Positions 7,770 through 16,877 of a DNA stretch of 64,000 nt are shown in pieces. The stretch is from LC029 sp036676475. GTDB lineage: Bacteria; Bacillota; Bacilli; Aneurinibacillales; RAOX-1. Numbering within the stretch: the stretch's first letter is position 1; each line of letters opens with the position of its first letter. The translations under genes and the position numbers were made by a program. The DNA lies in assembly GCA_036676475.1 (NCBI GenBank), contig JAKFCU010000112.1, forward strand, positions 4,423 through 68,422. Direction: 5' to 3'. A model generated the notes under the pieces. The model ran no database searches, had not been told where the DNA came from, and saw only the letters and a list, made by a program, of their open reading frames with translations.

Positions 7770-9539
7770 TTACGTTAAAGAAATAAACTTCTCAATATCT
7801 TCTTCGATCAGCTTCAAGGAGCTTCTCCAAAATTCAGCTGACCCCACATCGACACCCATAATAGCAGCCACATCTTTGATGTTCATTTTTCCCGTGACGG
7901 AAAGCAGCCGGTCATACTCCGCAATGAAGGAATCTCCCTTCTTCAGATATTCCGCATAGAGCCCCTTGGCAAACAACAATCCGAACGCATAGGGGTAATT
8001 GTAGAAATTGTACTCTGCATAATAGTAGTGTGGCTTACAAGTCCACATGTAGGGGTGCAAGTATTCATGATCCAACGCTTCTCCATAGGCCTGCATTTGG
8101 CTTTCAAGCATGATCTGCTTCAATTCGTTTACAGATACAGAGCCATTCACTCTCCGTTTAAACAATTCGCTTTCAAATAGAAAGCGGCTGTAAATATCTA
8201 CAATCACTTGCCCGGAATCGGACAGTTCATTTTCCAGAATGGCAAATGCCTCTTGATTGCTGGCCGTTTTGAGTGCGGCATTTTTAATAATCGTTTCGCA
8301 GAAAATGGAGGCCGTCTCTGCGATCGGCATCGGATAATGACTGTTAAGATATGTTTGCTCATTCAAGCAATGTCCATGGTAACCATGTCCCAATTCATGA
8401 GCTAACGTGGTTACATCGGAAAAGCTGCCGGTAAAATTGGCCAAAATTCGACTTTCTTGGATCGAATGGAGATTGGCGCAAAAAGCTCCTCCCCGTTTTC
8501 CTTCACGAGGCTCTGCATCAATCCAGTTGGCCTCAAAAGCATGCTCGGCGTAATCAGCCAGATTATCGCTATAGGTTCTAAAGTTGGCGACGATAAAATC
8601 GTGGGCTTGCTCATAGGTGTACGTTAAGTTCACCTCTCCCATCGGAGCAAACAACTCATAGAAGGGAAGACCGTTGGTGTAGCCGAGGAGTTCAGCCTTT
8701 TTGCGATAAAAGCGGTGAAAAGCAGGCAGGCTTTCCTTCATGGCCGTTAACATGGCTTCCAGCGTTTCTTGATCCATTCGTGAATCCAGCAAGGTTTTGT
8801 CTAAAGGAGACTCGTAGCCTTTCGCCTTGGCTAGGGTAATGACTTCGCCCTTAATGCCATTTAAAGCAGCTGCCGATGAGTCTTCGATTTTCTTATAAGC
8901 CTTCAACTCTGCCTCATAGGCGGTTTTTCTGATTTCCGGATCAGATTCATAAGCCATATTGCGGACAACCGATAAAGGAAGTTGCTGATCCTTTCCATCC
9001 ACCGTTATGTCGACTAGCAGAGTGGATGTCAGCTGTTCCTGCAGTTTAGACCAAGCATTTGAACCGGTATTCTTCATTTTGGCGATCAAGACTTCTTCCT
9101 GCTCGGATAATAAATATCGATTTCCTTTTGCTGCTTCTTCGAGATAATACCGATGCACTTCAAGCTCTTGGCTGCTAGCGATGAGTTCATCGAGATTTCC
9201 CAATGCGCCCAACCACTTTTGGAATTGGACGGATGGCTCTACTAACTCTGTCACTTTCTCCTCTAATTGCTCCGTGATTTGCATCGCTTGTTCATTCTTT
9301 GCATCTACGCTTAAAGATAATTCCGCGAAACTATGTAAACGGGAAAACAACGCATAAAACTCATTCGTCTGAGATAAAAATGCGATAATTTTTGCAGACG
9401 GTTCATGGTCTGTTGTGAGTTCTCGTTGAGCCCACGCTTTAATCGATTGTATAGCCGTCTGGCAAGCTTGCAAGTCCTGTTTGAATAGCTCTTCTTCAAA
9501 TGATCCGTATAAATTGTCCAAGCTCCATCGCATATTCAT
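7770..9539 (-). CDS. pepF: M3-family oligoendopeptidase (PepF-like, clade 3)
   Basis: Zinc metallopeptidase of 589 residues, the usual length for the M3B oligoendopeptidase F clade. It should degrade oligopeptides in the cytoplasm; no signal peptide is visible. The catalytic zinc motif HELGHGYHGH lies near residue 380, with the third ligand about 25 residues on in IAETASIFCE. The long helical N-terminal half and the C-terminal YYYAEYNFYNYPYAFG segment are also typical. The start at 9539 (a second ATG is two codons in) is preceded by TTAGGAAC. It is transcribed away from fabF and ends at a strong terminator. Confidence 0.93.
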   Translation of the reverse strand: MNMRWSLDNLYGSFEEELFKQDLQACQTAIQSIKAWAQRELTTDHEPSAKIIAFLSQTNEFYALFSRLHSFAELSLSVDAKNEQAMQITEQLEEKVTELVEPSVQFQKWLGALGNLDELIASSQELEVHRYYLEEAAKGNRYLLSEQEEVLIAKMKNTGSNAWSKLQEQLTSTLLVDITVDGKDQQLPLSVVRNMAYESDPEIRKTAYEAELKAYKKIEDSSAAALNGIKGEVITLAKAKGYESPLDKTLLDSRMDQETLEAMLTAMKESLPAFHRFYRKKAELLGYTNGLPFYELFAPMGEVNLTYTYEQAHDFIVANFRTYSDNLADYAEHAFEANWIDAEPREGKRGGAFCANLHSIQESRILANFTGSFSDVTTLAHELGHGYHGHCLNEQTYLNSHYPMPIAETASIFCETIIKNAALKTASNQEAFAILENELSDSGQVIVDIYSRFLFESELFKRRVNGSVSVNELKQIMLESQMQAYGEALDHEYLHPYMWTCKPHYYYAEYNFYNYPYAFGLLFAKGLYAEYLKKGDSFIAEYDRLLSVTGKMNIKDVAAIMGVDVGSAEFWRSSLKLIEEDIEKFISLT

Positions 9540-9699
9540 ATGTTCCTAAGTTCACCCCTTCAAACTCCTTTATTTTACCATACAATAATAGCCCTTCACC
9601 CCTATTAATGGTATGATGAAATGGTATTTGCTATTCTACCATTTACGCCTTTATTTCATCAAACCTATAGATTACAACGCTGAAAAGGAGAATGAATCC

Positions 9700-10935
9700 A
9701 TGGAGAAAAGACGAGTGGTCGTTACCGGGTTAGGATGTGTAACCCCCTTAGGATTAGATGTTACATCCACGTGGAGCAATCTGATTGCAGGTAAATCAGG
9801 AATTGGTCCTCTTACGAGAAGAGATGCTTCTAAATTTCCAGCTAAGGTAGCTGGTGAAGTCAAAGATTTTGACATAGCTGCCTTCATCGATGTTAAAGAG
9901 GGCCGCAGAATGGATCGCTTTACCCAGTTTGCTGTTGCTTCCGCTCTTATGGCGGTAAAGGATGCTGGGCTTACCATTGATGAACAAAACGCTCATCGAG
10001 TCGGGGTTTGGATCGGCTCTGGAAACGGCGGAATGGAAACGTATGAAGAACAATTCCGCAACTTTGAAGCGAAGGGCTATAAAAGAGTCAGTCCTTTCTT
10101 CGTCCCCATGATGATACCCGATATGGCTGCGGGACAAGTCTCGATCGTGCTTGGAGCCAAGGGGATTAATGCCTGTACGGTAACTGCCTGTGCCTCAGGT
10201 GCGAATTCCATTGGTGATGCTTTTAAAGTTATTCAACGCGGAGCCGCCGATGCCATGATAACAGGAGGATCTGAAGCTGCCATCACGGATATGTCAATTG
10301 CCGGATTTAGCTCGATGAAGGCATTATCCTTTAATGAGGACCCGGAAACCGCTAGCCGACCTTTTGATAAAAATCGAGATGGTTTTGTGCTAGGGGAAGG
10401 ATGTGGAATTTTAATTCTCGAAGAATTGGAGCATGCCTTAAAGCGTGGAGCAAAAATCTATGCTGAAATCATCGGTTATGGCGCGACAGGAGATGCCCAT
10501 CATATTACCGCACCTGCTCCCGATGGGGAAGGCGGAGCCCGGGCTATTCAGCAAGCCCTTGACGATGCGGGGATTCAACCAGAAGATGTAGATTACATCA
10601 ATGCACATGGAACCAGCACTCCGCTCAACGATAAATATGAAACAGCTGCCATTAAAGCAGTATTCGGCGAGCATGCACGAAAGGTCGCGATCAGCTCGAC
10701 AAAATCGATGACTGGACACCTTCTTGGCGCCGCAGGCGGAATTGAAGCTGTCTTTTCGGTCAAGGCGATTGAAGAGGGCATCATGCCTCCTACGATTCAT
10801 TACGAGACTCCCGATGAAGAATGCGATCTAGACTATATACCGAATCAAGCAAGAATTGCCGATGTCCGCACAGTCATCAGCAATTCGTTGGGCTTTGGCG
10901 GTCATAATGTTACTCTGGTATTTAGAAAGATGTAA
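9700..10935 (+). CDS. fabF: 3-oxoacyl-[acyl-carrier-protein] synthase II (KAS II)
   Basis: Condensing enzyme of 411 residues (B. subtilis FabF has 413) that elongates acyl-ACP with malonyl-ACP in type II fatty-acid synthesis. The active-site cysteine is Cys164 in TACASGAN, with the two histidines in NAHGTSTPLND and KSMTGHLLGAAG and the C-terminal SNSLGFGGHN. AAAGGAG at 9684 sets the start at 9700; the frame stays open further upstream but without a ribosome site. The gene stands alone here: no fabH precedes it as in B. subtilis. A GC-rich hairpin with a T-run follows. Confidence 0.97.
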   Translation: MEKRRVVVTGLGCVTPLGLDVTSTWSNLIAGKSGIGPLTRRDASKFPAKVAGEVKDFDIAAFIDVKEGRRMDRFTQFAVASALMAVKDAGLTIDEQNAHRVGVWIGSGNGGMETYEEQFRNFEAKGYKRVSPFFVPMMIPDMAAGQVSIVLGAKGINACTVTACASGANSIGDAFKVIQRGAADAMITGGSEAAITDMSIAGFSSMKALSFNEDPETASRPFDKNRDGFVLGEGCGILILEELEHALKRGAKIYAEIIGYGATGDAHHITAPAPDGEGGARAIQQALDDAGIQPEDVDYINAHGTSTPLNDKYETAAIKAVFGEHARKVAISSTKSMTGHLLGAAGGIEAVFSVKAIEEGIMPPTIHYETPDEECDLDYIPNQARIADVRTVISNSLGFGGHNVTLVFRKM

Positions 10936-10945
10936 TAAGGTGAAG

Positions 10946-10973
10946 CCGGGCGGGGGACCGCCTGGTTCTTTTT
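10946..10973 (+). terminator. Intrinsic terminator of fabF
   Basis: CCGGGCGG-GGGA-CCGCCTGG forms an 8-bp stem with one G-U pair, followed by TTCTTTTT, 10 bases after the fabF stop. Confidence 0.85.
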
Positions 10974-10992
10974 CAAGGGATTTTAGGATTTG

Positions 10993-11073
10993 TCCGAATT
11001 TTGTTCGAATAACTTCTTTTTTTGTTCGAATCAACCTATTTTTTGTTCGAATCTTCTCGTTTTTTGTTCGAAT
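10993..11073. repeat. 21-bp periodic array of TTGTTCGAAT
   Basis: Four copies of TTGTTCGAAT have TTCGAA at 11004, 11025, 11046 and 11067, exactly 21 bp apart, separated by T-rich spacers. A degenerate copy with TCCGAA lies at 10993. It fills the gap between the fabF terminator and the NERD gene. The minus strand can be read as a heptapeptide repeat (IRTKN-like), but no ribosome site supports translation. Confidence 0.85.
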
Positions 11074-11114
11074 CAATCTATGTTTGCTTCCATTCAAGTT
11101 AAGGAGGTATTTAA

Positions 11115-12071
11115 TTGGTTAAAAATCAACGAAAAATTCCAATCCGATTAAACAAAGATCACGCATTACTCCGCCGTCTCCTTCCCGATCATCAAAAAAA
11201 GAAGGAAATCGTGGGGAATATACGAAAATTAAACGCTGGATGGAAAGGAGAAAAAGAATTAGACTATCATCTCAGCTTTTTGCCGGAAAATGACTTCCTC
11301 ATTTTCCAAGGTCTTCATCTACCTTTATTCCAAATAGATGCTTTTGTTCTTTGTAGTCACTTTGGGGTAATTATCGAGTGTAAAAATTGGGCTGGCACTC
11401 TTTCCTATGATCCAAGGACCGAACAGATGATTCGCCATTACGATGGAAAAAAGGAGGGCTTTCCTGACCCGCTGCTTCAGGCCCAACGCCAAAAAATCCA
11501 ACTTGAAAAATGGTTAACTACCCACAAATTCAAACCCTTTCCTATCTTCTACCTGGCGGCCATTAGTTTCTCCAGCACCCTTATTGATTCCTCCGCAAAA
11601 AATACCCAACTATTCAACCAACTCATGCTTGCTGAAAAAATCCCGTATAAAATCATGCAATTAAAAGAACAACAGCAAAACCAAACGCCTCTTTCTGCGT
11701 ACCAACTAAACAAGATCAGTGAACTCTTCCTGCTCCATAATTCCCCTCCACTTATTGATATTCTTGATTTCTATCAACTCCAGCCCAAAGATTTACTCAT
11801 CGGTGTTCCCTGTCCAATATGCTCTCCTTGTCCTATGAAGCGTGTCCACGGTGGTTGGCGGTGTGACCGCTGCCATCACTTTGCCAAGCAAGCCCATGAA
11901 CAAGTCATTCTCGATGACCTGCTTATCTATCGGCAGATGACTAATGTAGATTTTCAAAGAACCCTATCTCTTCCCTCTGCCTATACCGTTTATCGATTGC
12001 TAGCACCTATGAACCTGCCCTTCATAGGGAAATCTAAAAACAGAATCTATTTCTCCCCAGATCAAGATTAA
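11115..12071 (+). CDS. NERD-domain protein with C-terminal zinc ribbon
   Basis: This 318-residue protein has an N-terminal NERD (nuclease-related) domain, about residues 38-150. The PD-(D/E)xK-like core is visible as an aspartate in QIDAFVLCSHFGVII followed by ECKNWAGTL. A middle helical region follows, then a four-cysteine zinc ribbon (CPICSPCP and CDRCHHF, about 233-258) and a basic tail. NERD proteins are suspected nucleases or DNA-processing proteins; the role here is unknown. The start is TTG at 11115, set by a perfect AAGGAGG seven bases before it. Directly upstream is the 21-bp TTCGAA array, and thiN follows with its own promoter-like sequence. Confidence 0.85.
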   Translation: MVKNQRKIPIRLNKDHALLRRLLPDHQKKKEIVGNIRKLNAGWKGEKELDYHLSFLPENDFLIFQGLHLPLFQIDAFVLCSHFGVIIECKNWAGTLSYDPRTEQMIRHYDGKKEGFPDPLLQAQRQKIQLEKWLTTHKFKPFPIFYLAAISFSSTLIDSSAKNTQLFNQLMLAEKIPYKIMQLKEQQQNQTPLSAYQLNKISELFLLHNSPPLIDILDFYQLQPKDLLIGVPCPICSPCPMKRVHGGWRCDRCHHFAKQAHEQVILDDLLIYRQMTNVDFQRTLSLPSAYTVYRLLAPMNLPFIGKSKNRIYFSPDQD

Positions 12072-12132
12072 ATTTTCTTATCCTACAAAGACGTGTATAC
12101 TATTTACCAGATCAACTATGGGAGGATCAACC

Positions 12133-12777
12133 GTGTCGAATAAGCAACGAATCTTACTTTTTACCGGCGGGAATATAGGAGAATGGGCACTTACAGAAAT
12201 CAAAGAACATGATTTTCTTGTAGGGGTCGATCGTGGGGCTCTTTTTCTTTTACAGCATCATCATAAACCGGATATTTCATTAGGGGATTTTGATTCTGTT
12301 ACCGATGAAGAAGCAGCCGCTATTCAAATCTCCAGCAGGAATTTCCTGTCTTGTGATCCCGTGATGAAAGACCTGACAGATACAGAAATGGCCTTTGCTT
12401 GGGCATTAGAGCAGAGTCCAGCAGAGATTATCATCTTAGGAGGGCTAGGATCTCGATTTGACCATTCCTTGGCGAATGTCCATTTGCTTCTGAAAGGGCT
12501 GAAGGCTGGAGTCTCCACCTGCCTGTTGGATGAAAAGAATGAGCTTAGGCTGATGGAGAAGCACCTCACCATTTCCAAAGGATCTTTTTCACATGTTTCC
12601 CTGCTTCCGCTGACAATGGAGGTTACGGGTATTAACTTAACGGGCTTCCAATACCCCCTTCATAATGCAACCCTGACGATTGGAGATTCCCTTGGCATCA
12701 GTAATGTCATTGTTGATCAAGAAGGAAGCATTGAGATACGCTCTGGATATTTATTGGTTATTAAGAGTAGGGACTAG
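12133..12777 (+). CDS. thiN: Thiamine pyrophosphokinase
   Basis: Enzyme of 214 residues that pyrophosphorylates thiamine with ATP to thiamine diphosphate in the cytoplasm. The family fingerprint LGDFDSVTDEE is present, preceded by VGVDRGA and followed by KDLTDTEMAFAWAL and LGGLGSRFDHSLANVHLL. The C-terminal part (ITGINLTGFQYPL with SLGISNVI) is the thiamine-binding half. GTG at 12133 is the preferred start, seven bases after GGAGG; an ATG at 12118 lies before the ribosome site. A TATACT -10 lies near 12096. No TPP riboswitch is seen. Confidence 0.93.
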   Translation: MSNKQRILLFTGGNIGEWALTEIKEHDFLVGVDRGALFLLQHHHKPDISLGDFDSVTDEEAAAIQISSRNFLSCDPVMKDLTDTEMAFAWALEQSPAEIIILGGLGSRFDHSLANVHLLLKGLKAGVSTCLLDEKNELRLMEKHLTISKGSFSHVSLLPLTMEVTGINLTGFQYPLHNATLTIGDSLGISNVIVDQEGSIEIRSGYLLVIKSRD

Positions 12778-12866
12778 GTGGAAATTTGAGACTGTCGGTT
12801 AATTGTCCCCCAAGTTTCTTAGGGATCCGAGAATTAAAGGTCATTTTTTCCCTATACGATCCGACA

Positions 12867-14972
12867 CTACCCCCATTTCACCAATCCCAGCTCATAATCA
12901 TTGGCGAAGTCTGGGCTAATCGGCATCACCCTAATATGAGCATGGGCTGTCAACCAATCATCCTTTGTTCCGGCAAAGGTGCCAACATACAAATATAATC
13001 CTTGATCCAATTCTTTTACCCACTGCAATTCGCGTCTCCATAATCCGTTACCTTTATGGCAGCCAACAGCTTCCACGGATACGTCTTTATGCCAAATGGC
13101 ACCCAAACGGATTTTACAATGAATGGTGAGGACCTGGCGGTGAGTGGGAATAACATCAATCTCCTCCATCCTCACTTGATCCCAGTGGTTTCGAATGAAG
13201 CACTTGTAAGTAGCCACTCTATCTGCCACCTCCAAGTCATTTTCACAAAATCTCCAGCCCCTAATGGCCGTAGGAATATAGAGCTTTCCCCAATATTCCG
13301 CTAGCATACAGCTTGTGCTGAATACGGGAGTAAGAGAGCGAATGGATTCCTTCATCATTTGGATCCAAGAAGAGCGATCACTATAATAAAGAGGGATCAT
13401 TTCTTCTTCCAACAAACTATAAAGGGTGTCAGCATCCGTCTCATCATGCTCCCCGGGAATAGCCCACCCGTTTTTTCCATTATATCCTTCATTCCACCAA
13501 CCATCTAATACACTGCAGTTCAGGACACCATTTACAGCTGCTTTCTGACCCGAGGTTCCGCTGGCTTCCATCGGCTTGATCGGAGTATTGAGCCAGACAT
13601 CCACACCTGAGACTAAATGTTTGGCCATTTCCATATCATAATTTTCCAATAAAAAAATCCGTCCCTGAAAAGCGGGCTGACGAGTAATTCCCCATATGCG
13701 CCGGATCAACTCTTGGCCGGGCAAATCTGCTGGATGTGCTTTTCCAGCAAAAAGAAATGCCACCGGCCGATTGATTTGTTGGACAAGCCTCTCTAAGCGC
13801 TCCATATCCTGAAACAGAAGCAATGACCGCTTATAGGTAGCAAATCTGCGAGCAAATCCAATAATAATCGTTTCCTCTGACAAGGGGAGACCCAGATAGT
13901 TGATCATCCGTTTTTTGATTTGCTGATGGGCTTCCCAGAGCTCCTGGTCAGGAATATGCAAGGCGGCATCCCAAACCTTGATCTCGGAAATTTTAGACTG
14001 CCACTTCGCATCTAAATAACGATCAAACAGCTGCTTCATTTCCGGAGCTAGCCATGTTTTCGTATGAACACCATTTGTAATCGCTTCAACCGGGACATGC
14101 TGCTTGGGGATTTCCGGAGTCCATTGATGCAATAGCTCTTTCGACACTTCTGCATGAAGCTTACTGACTCCGTTGACCTTTGATGAGGTATGGACCGCGA
14201 GACGTGTCATATTAAACTGTTGTCCAACGGTTCCTAAGGCCAAGATCCTTTCCCTGGATGCTCCAAGCTGCCAATAATAATCACCCAAATATCGATCCAT
14301 CAGCTCAAAAGAAAATTGGTCATGACCCGCCGGAACAGGGGTATGAGTCGTAAAAACGGTACTGGCCTTTACTGCTTCCCAAGCGGTATCAAACGGCACT
14401 CCCTGAGCAGAATATTCACGAATTCTCTCTAACGCCAAAAAAGCAGAATGGCCCTCATTCATGTGCCATACATCAGGTTCGAGGTGCAGTGCCCGTAATA
14501 ATCGAACACCTCCGATTCCTAAAATAATCTCCTGACCTATGCGAGTCTCCTGGTTACCGCCGTAAAGATGATGGGTTAAACTTCGGTCTCCTGGCTGATT
14601 TCCCTCATGGTCTGCATCTAATAAATAAACAGGGATACTCCCAACCTGAGCCTTCCAAGTCCGCAGGCTGATGTTCCGATCAGCAATCGGAACCGTTACA
14701 AGCAGGAATTGGCCTTGTTCATCCAGTACTGGAGTAATCGGCAGTTCCTCAGGACGGAGAATTGGATAGGAGACTTCTTGTCTACCATCTGCCCCAATTC
14801 TCTGCTTAAAGTAACCTTTTCTATAAAAGATACCCACCGCGATTAACGGAACTCCCATATCGTTGGCAGCTTTAACATGGTCTCCTGCTAATACGCCAAG
14901 CCCGCCCGAATAGATAGGAAGCGCAGTATCGATTCCAAATTCCGCTGAAAAGTAGGCGATTTTTGCTTCCAT
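12867..14972 (-). CDS. glgP: Alpha-glucan phosphorylase (GT35, short archaeal/bacterial type)
   Basis: PLP-dependent phosphorylase of 701 residues, of the shorter alpha-glucan phosphorylase type rather than the about 800-residue GlgP. It releases glucose-1-phosphate from glycogen or maltodextrin. Visible are the N-terminal AYFSAEFGIDTALPIYSGGL, the histidine-rich active-site segment WHMNEGHSAFLALE, the FTTHTPVPAGHD motif, and the cofactor lysine segment NTPIKPMEASGTSGQKAA. A C-terminal beta-rich extension of about 110 residues follows. GAGGTGAAAGC precedes the ATG at 14972. No other glycogen genes lie nearby, so it is an isolated gene here; whether it works on glycogen or maltodextrin is open. 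Confidence 0.92.
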   Translation of the reverse strand: MEAKIAYFSAEFGIDTALPIYSGGLGVLAGDHVKAANDMGVPLIAVGIFYRKGYFKQRIGADGRQEVSYPILRPEELPITPVLDEQGQFLLVTVPIADRNISLRTWKAQVGSIPVYLLDADHEGNQPGDRSLTHHLYGGNQETRIGQEIILGIGGVRLLRALHLEPDVWHMNEGHSAFLALERIREYSAQGVPFDTAWEAVKASTVFTTHTPVPAGHDQFSFELMDRYLGDYYWQLGASRERILALGTVGQQFNMTRLAVHTSSKVNGVSKLHAEVSKELLHQWTPEIPKQHVPVEAITNGVHTKTWLAPEMKQLFDRYLDAKWQSKISEIKVWDAALHIPDQELWEAHQQIKKRMINYLGLPLSEETIIIGFARRFATYKRSLLLFQDMERLERLVQQINRPVAFLFAGKAHPADLPGQELIRRIWGITRQPAFQGRIFLLENYDMEMAKHLVSGVDVWLNTPIKPMEASGTSGQKAAVNGVLNCSVLDGWWNEGYNGKNGWAIPGEHDETDADTLYSLLEEEMIPLYYSDRSSWIQMMKESIRSLTPVFSTSCMLAEYWGKLYIPTAIRGWRFCENDLEVADRVATYKCFIRNHWDQVRMEEIDVIPTHRQVLTIHCKIRLGAIWHKDVSVEAVGCHKGNGLWRRELQWVKELDQGLYLYVGTFAGTKDDWLTAHAHIRVMPISPDFANDYELGLVKWG

Positions 14973-15061
14973 GCTTTCACCTCATTACACCATCTTATTT
15001 ACCTTTAGGTTATGCACCGATAAAAAGTGGGTTCCTCTCTACGAATTTCTAGGGATAATAG

Positions 15062-15086
15062 AAAAAAAAAGAGGAGCTCTCGCTCC
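15062..15086 (-). terminator. Intrinsic terminator, minus strand
   Basis: GGAGC-GAGA-GCTCC on the minus strand is followed by TC and nine T. It terminates transcription arriving from the small zinc-ribbon gene. Confidence 0.85.
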
Positions 15087-15214
15087 AAGTGGAAAATCAT
15101 ATAAAAAGTGGGGGATACTATTATCTTTCCCTTTTCCAAAATGTTTATCCCTTATTTTTACATTTCTTAAAGATTTAATATAAACTATTAAATAAAAGTC
15201 CGTTGCGTGAATAA

Positions 15215-15352
15215 CTAGGAAATTTTCCAACTCTTCTTCTCCGCATTTTTCTGGTTAACAATAATGATTCTTCTAACCTTATGGCTACCGCAAACGGGAC
15301 ATCTTGTTGAACATTGAAAAATTCTACAGCAATTTTCACAAGTGTATTTCAT
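15215..15352 (-). CDS. Small zinc-ribbon protein (45 residues)
   Basis: Short protein of 45 residues starting at the ATG at 15352, which has GGAGG seven bases upstream. It contains CENCCRIFQC and CPVCGSHKVRR, a likely treble-clef or zinc-ribbon knuckle, and a lysine-rich tail. The open frame extends further upstream, but only this start has a ribosome site. A strong terminator lies downstream. Similar tiny zinc proteins are common and mostly uncharacterised in Bacillales; no function is proposed. Confidence 0.7.
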   Translation of the reverse strand: MKYTCENCCRIFQCSTRCPVCGSHKVRRIIIVNQKNAEKKSWKIS

Positions 15353-15599
15353 CGCATTTCCTCCAACATATTTCAGATAAACTAATAGTATCAGATTCAA
15401 CTGGAAAATGTTCCTAAAACCGTTCAACAAACTTTTTAACTGTTCGACATGAAATGACATAAAGCCTAGTCGCCTAAATATGTATAGATGAATAAGAGAA
15501 TGGGTGAAATGCAACAAAAAAAAAAAGACATACCTATATGTCTTTTCTTCATCTCTCCTTTCTCTTTCATACAAATAGATCAATCCTACCTCCTTTGTT

Positions 15600-15756
15600 C
15601 ATAGTAATAATGGCGGTGGCTATATAGGTATGACCTGTATAGTCAAGCACCTGTCAATCGGCCCTTGATGCAGGGTAAATAATAGGTAGAAGTGCTTGCA
15701 CGTTAATCCTACTGGACACCCACAAGCTCATTACTTCAGTCGTGAGTCATTCAATC
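15600..15756 (+). mobile_element. Possible IS200/IS605-type right-end scar
   Basis: A short reading frame ends in residues CQSALDAG at a stop at 15676-15678. About 60 bases on, a small hairpin around ACTTCAGTCGTGAG (15734-15747) resembles the right end and guide-RNA region of IS200/IS605 elements as I remember them. No transposase is present and upstream frames contain stops, so this would be only a 3' remnant. Resemblance only. Confidence 0.3.
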
Positions 15757-16343
15757 AAATAACCCGGAGATCCACGTTGATCGAATTCGGTCGCTACATC
15801 AACACCGTTCTCCTCCACAAAGAAGTTCAATGGTTGACTTTCTTTTCGATCCCATACCCCTACTTTTTGATCATTTGACCCTTCCATTATTATCAAGACA
15901 GCATCTGCCTCACGATAAATCGGATACATACGCCATTTGTTAGAAGGTATAGCTTGTCCCATTTCCTGAACAACAAGAGCTTGAGGATCCTTTACTTGTA
16001 TTTCTTCGCAGACCTCTTCTACCTCTTCCATATTTTCAGGTTCCTCTACGACATCAAATACTTGAATGGTTAACTGGCATCCGTTAGTTAAATAGCTTAC
16101 TAATTGCTCACGTAATGAAGCTAGCAGACTGCTGAAATGGATCTGTTTATATTGGAATTCAACTTGAACCGCCATCAGTAGTAACACACCTAGAGCATTT
16201 TTTACTAACCCTAATACTTCCTTGACACTTTTCCAAGGCTTGTCCACGTCTGTCATCACTCTATGAAAATGCAATTTCCCATGTCCATCACAAAACATCA
16301 CTTGAGTGAATACGAATCCCACTGTTACATGTAGCTTTTCCAT
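15747..16343 (-). CDS. Hypothetical protein, 198 residues
   Basis: I do not recognise the family. The protein has 198 residues, a hydrophobic stretch LVKNALGVLLLMAVQVEF near 45-62, an acidic middle (EEPENMEEVEEVCEEIQ, about 100-117) and a C-terminal half with WRMYPIYREADAVLIIMEG. No signal peptide or metal motif is apparent; it is probably cytoplasmic. The start is taken at the ATG at 16343, nine bases after GGGAGAG; a GTG at 16352 touches the ribosome site. It is flanked by a possible transposon scar at its 3' end and 330 bp of non-coding DNA upstream, in an accessory-looking region. Confidence 0.7.
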   Translation of the reverse strand: MEKLHVTVGFVFTQVMFCDGHGKLHFHRVMTDVDKPWKSVKEVLGLVKNALGVLLLMAVQVEFQYKQIHFSSLLASLREQLVSYLTNGCQLTIQVFDVVEEPENMEEVEEVCEEIQVKDPQALVVQEMGQAIPSNKWRMYPIYREADAVLIIMEGSNDQKVGVWDRKESQPLNFFVEENGVDVATEFDQRGSPGYLIE

Positions 16344-16352
16344 ATTGAACAC

Positions 16353-16667
16353 TCTCCCTAAAATGTTTTTTAGATGACTGACAGTGGGCCTTATCCCGGG
16401 TTGGCCGCGCCGTTCACCTTCCTGTTGCCTTTATTTTACATAACAGGATAACAATTGAAAAGGGGTGTAAATTGTTGAAATATAATTTTCAATCCGAACT
16501 GGTTCGACAGTGAACGAGCTAGCTCCCCTATAAAATAAGAGATTCCTATGGAATTTCAACTATTTATATTTCGAAGAGGGTATTCTTTTCTTTAAATCGG
16601 TCGACTCCTGACAAATAAAAGGGGGAAAGTATTAATATCGTGGGTTCATTCGCCACAATCACACATT
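16353..16667. other. Non-coding stretch upstream of the 198-residue gene
   Basis: It holds the promoter side of the preceding minus-strand gene and otherwise nothing I can identify. No frame with a ribosome site is present. Several AT-rich promoter-like words occur (for example TATAAT near 16480) without a clear -35. Confidence 0.5.
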
Positions 16668-16768
16668 AAGAAAGCTACTGGCGTAGCCTTATGCGTATAA
16701 TACTTGATCTCTAAGTATAAGAAAGCTACTGGCGTAGCCTTTATGCGTATAATACTTTCCGATAAGTG
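16668..16768 (+). repeat. Dispersed hairpin repeat, tandem dimer (copy 2)
   Basis: Two head-to-tail units (16668-16718 and 16719-16768) are nearly identical to the dimer at 5159-5260 and share the GATCTCT loop in unit 1 and TCCGAT loop in unit 2. Unit 2 has one extra T after GTAGCC. It lies just downstream of a minus-strand terminator, in non-coding DNA. Confidence 0.9.
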
Positions 16769-16800
16769 AAAAAAATCCCACTAGCTTGTATGCTAGTGGG
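16769..16800 (-). terminator. Intrinsic terminator after 75-residue gene
   Basis: A perfect 9-bp stem CCCACTAGC/GCTAGTGGG with a 6-base loop is followed on the minus strand by A and six T. It lies 78 bases beyond the stop of the gene at 16878 and directly against repeat copy 2. Confidence 0.9.
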
Positions 16801-16877
16801 CAAGTAGGGGGAGAACAAGAAAAAGGAGATTTACTATTATCCTTTCCATTCTGGCTAATTTTATACATGGACCACCT

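Noticed and set aside
10828..11097. Minus-strand frame with heptad repeat (IRTKN-like)
   Set aside because: It is the translation of the 21-bp DNA array and runs antisense into fabF without a ribosome site.
15353..15583. Upstream extension of the 45-residue zinc protein
   Set aside because: No ribosome site at the upstream start; the segment is AT-rich and not protein-like, whereas GGAGG precedes the ATG at 15352.
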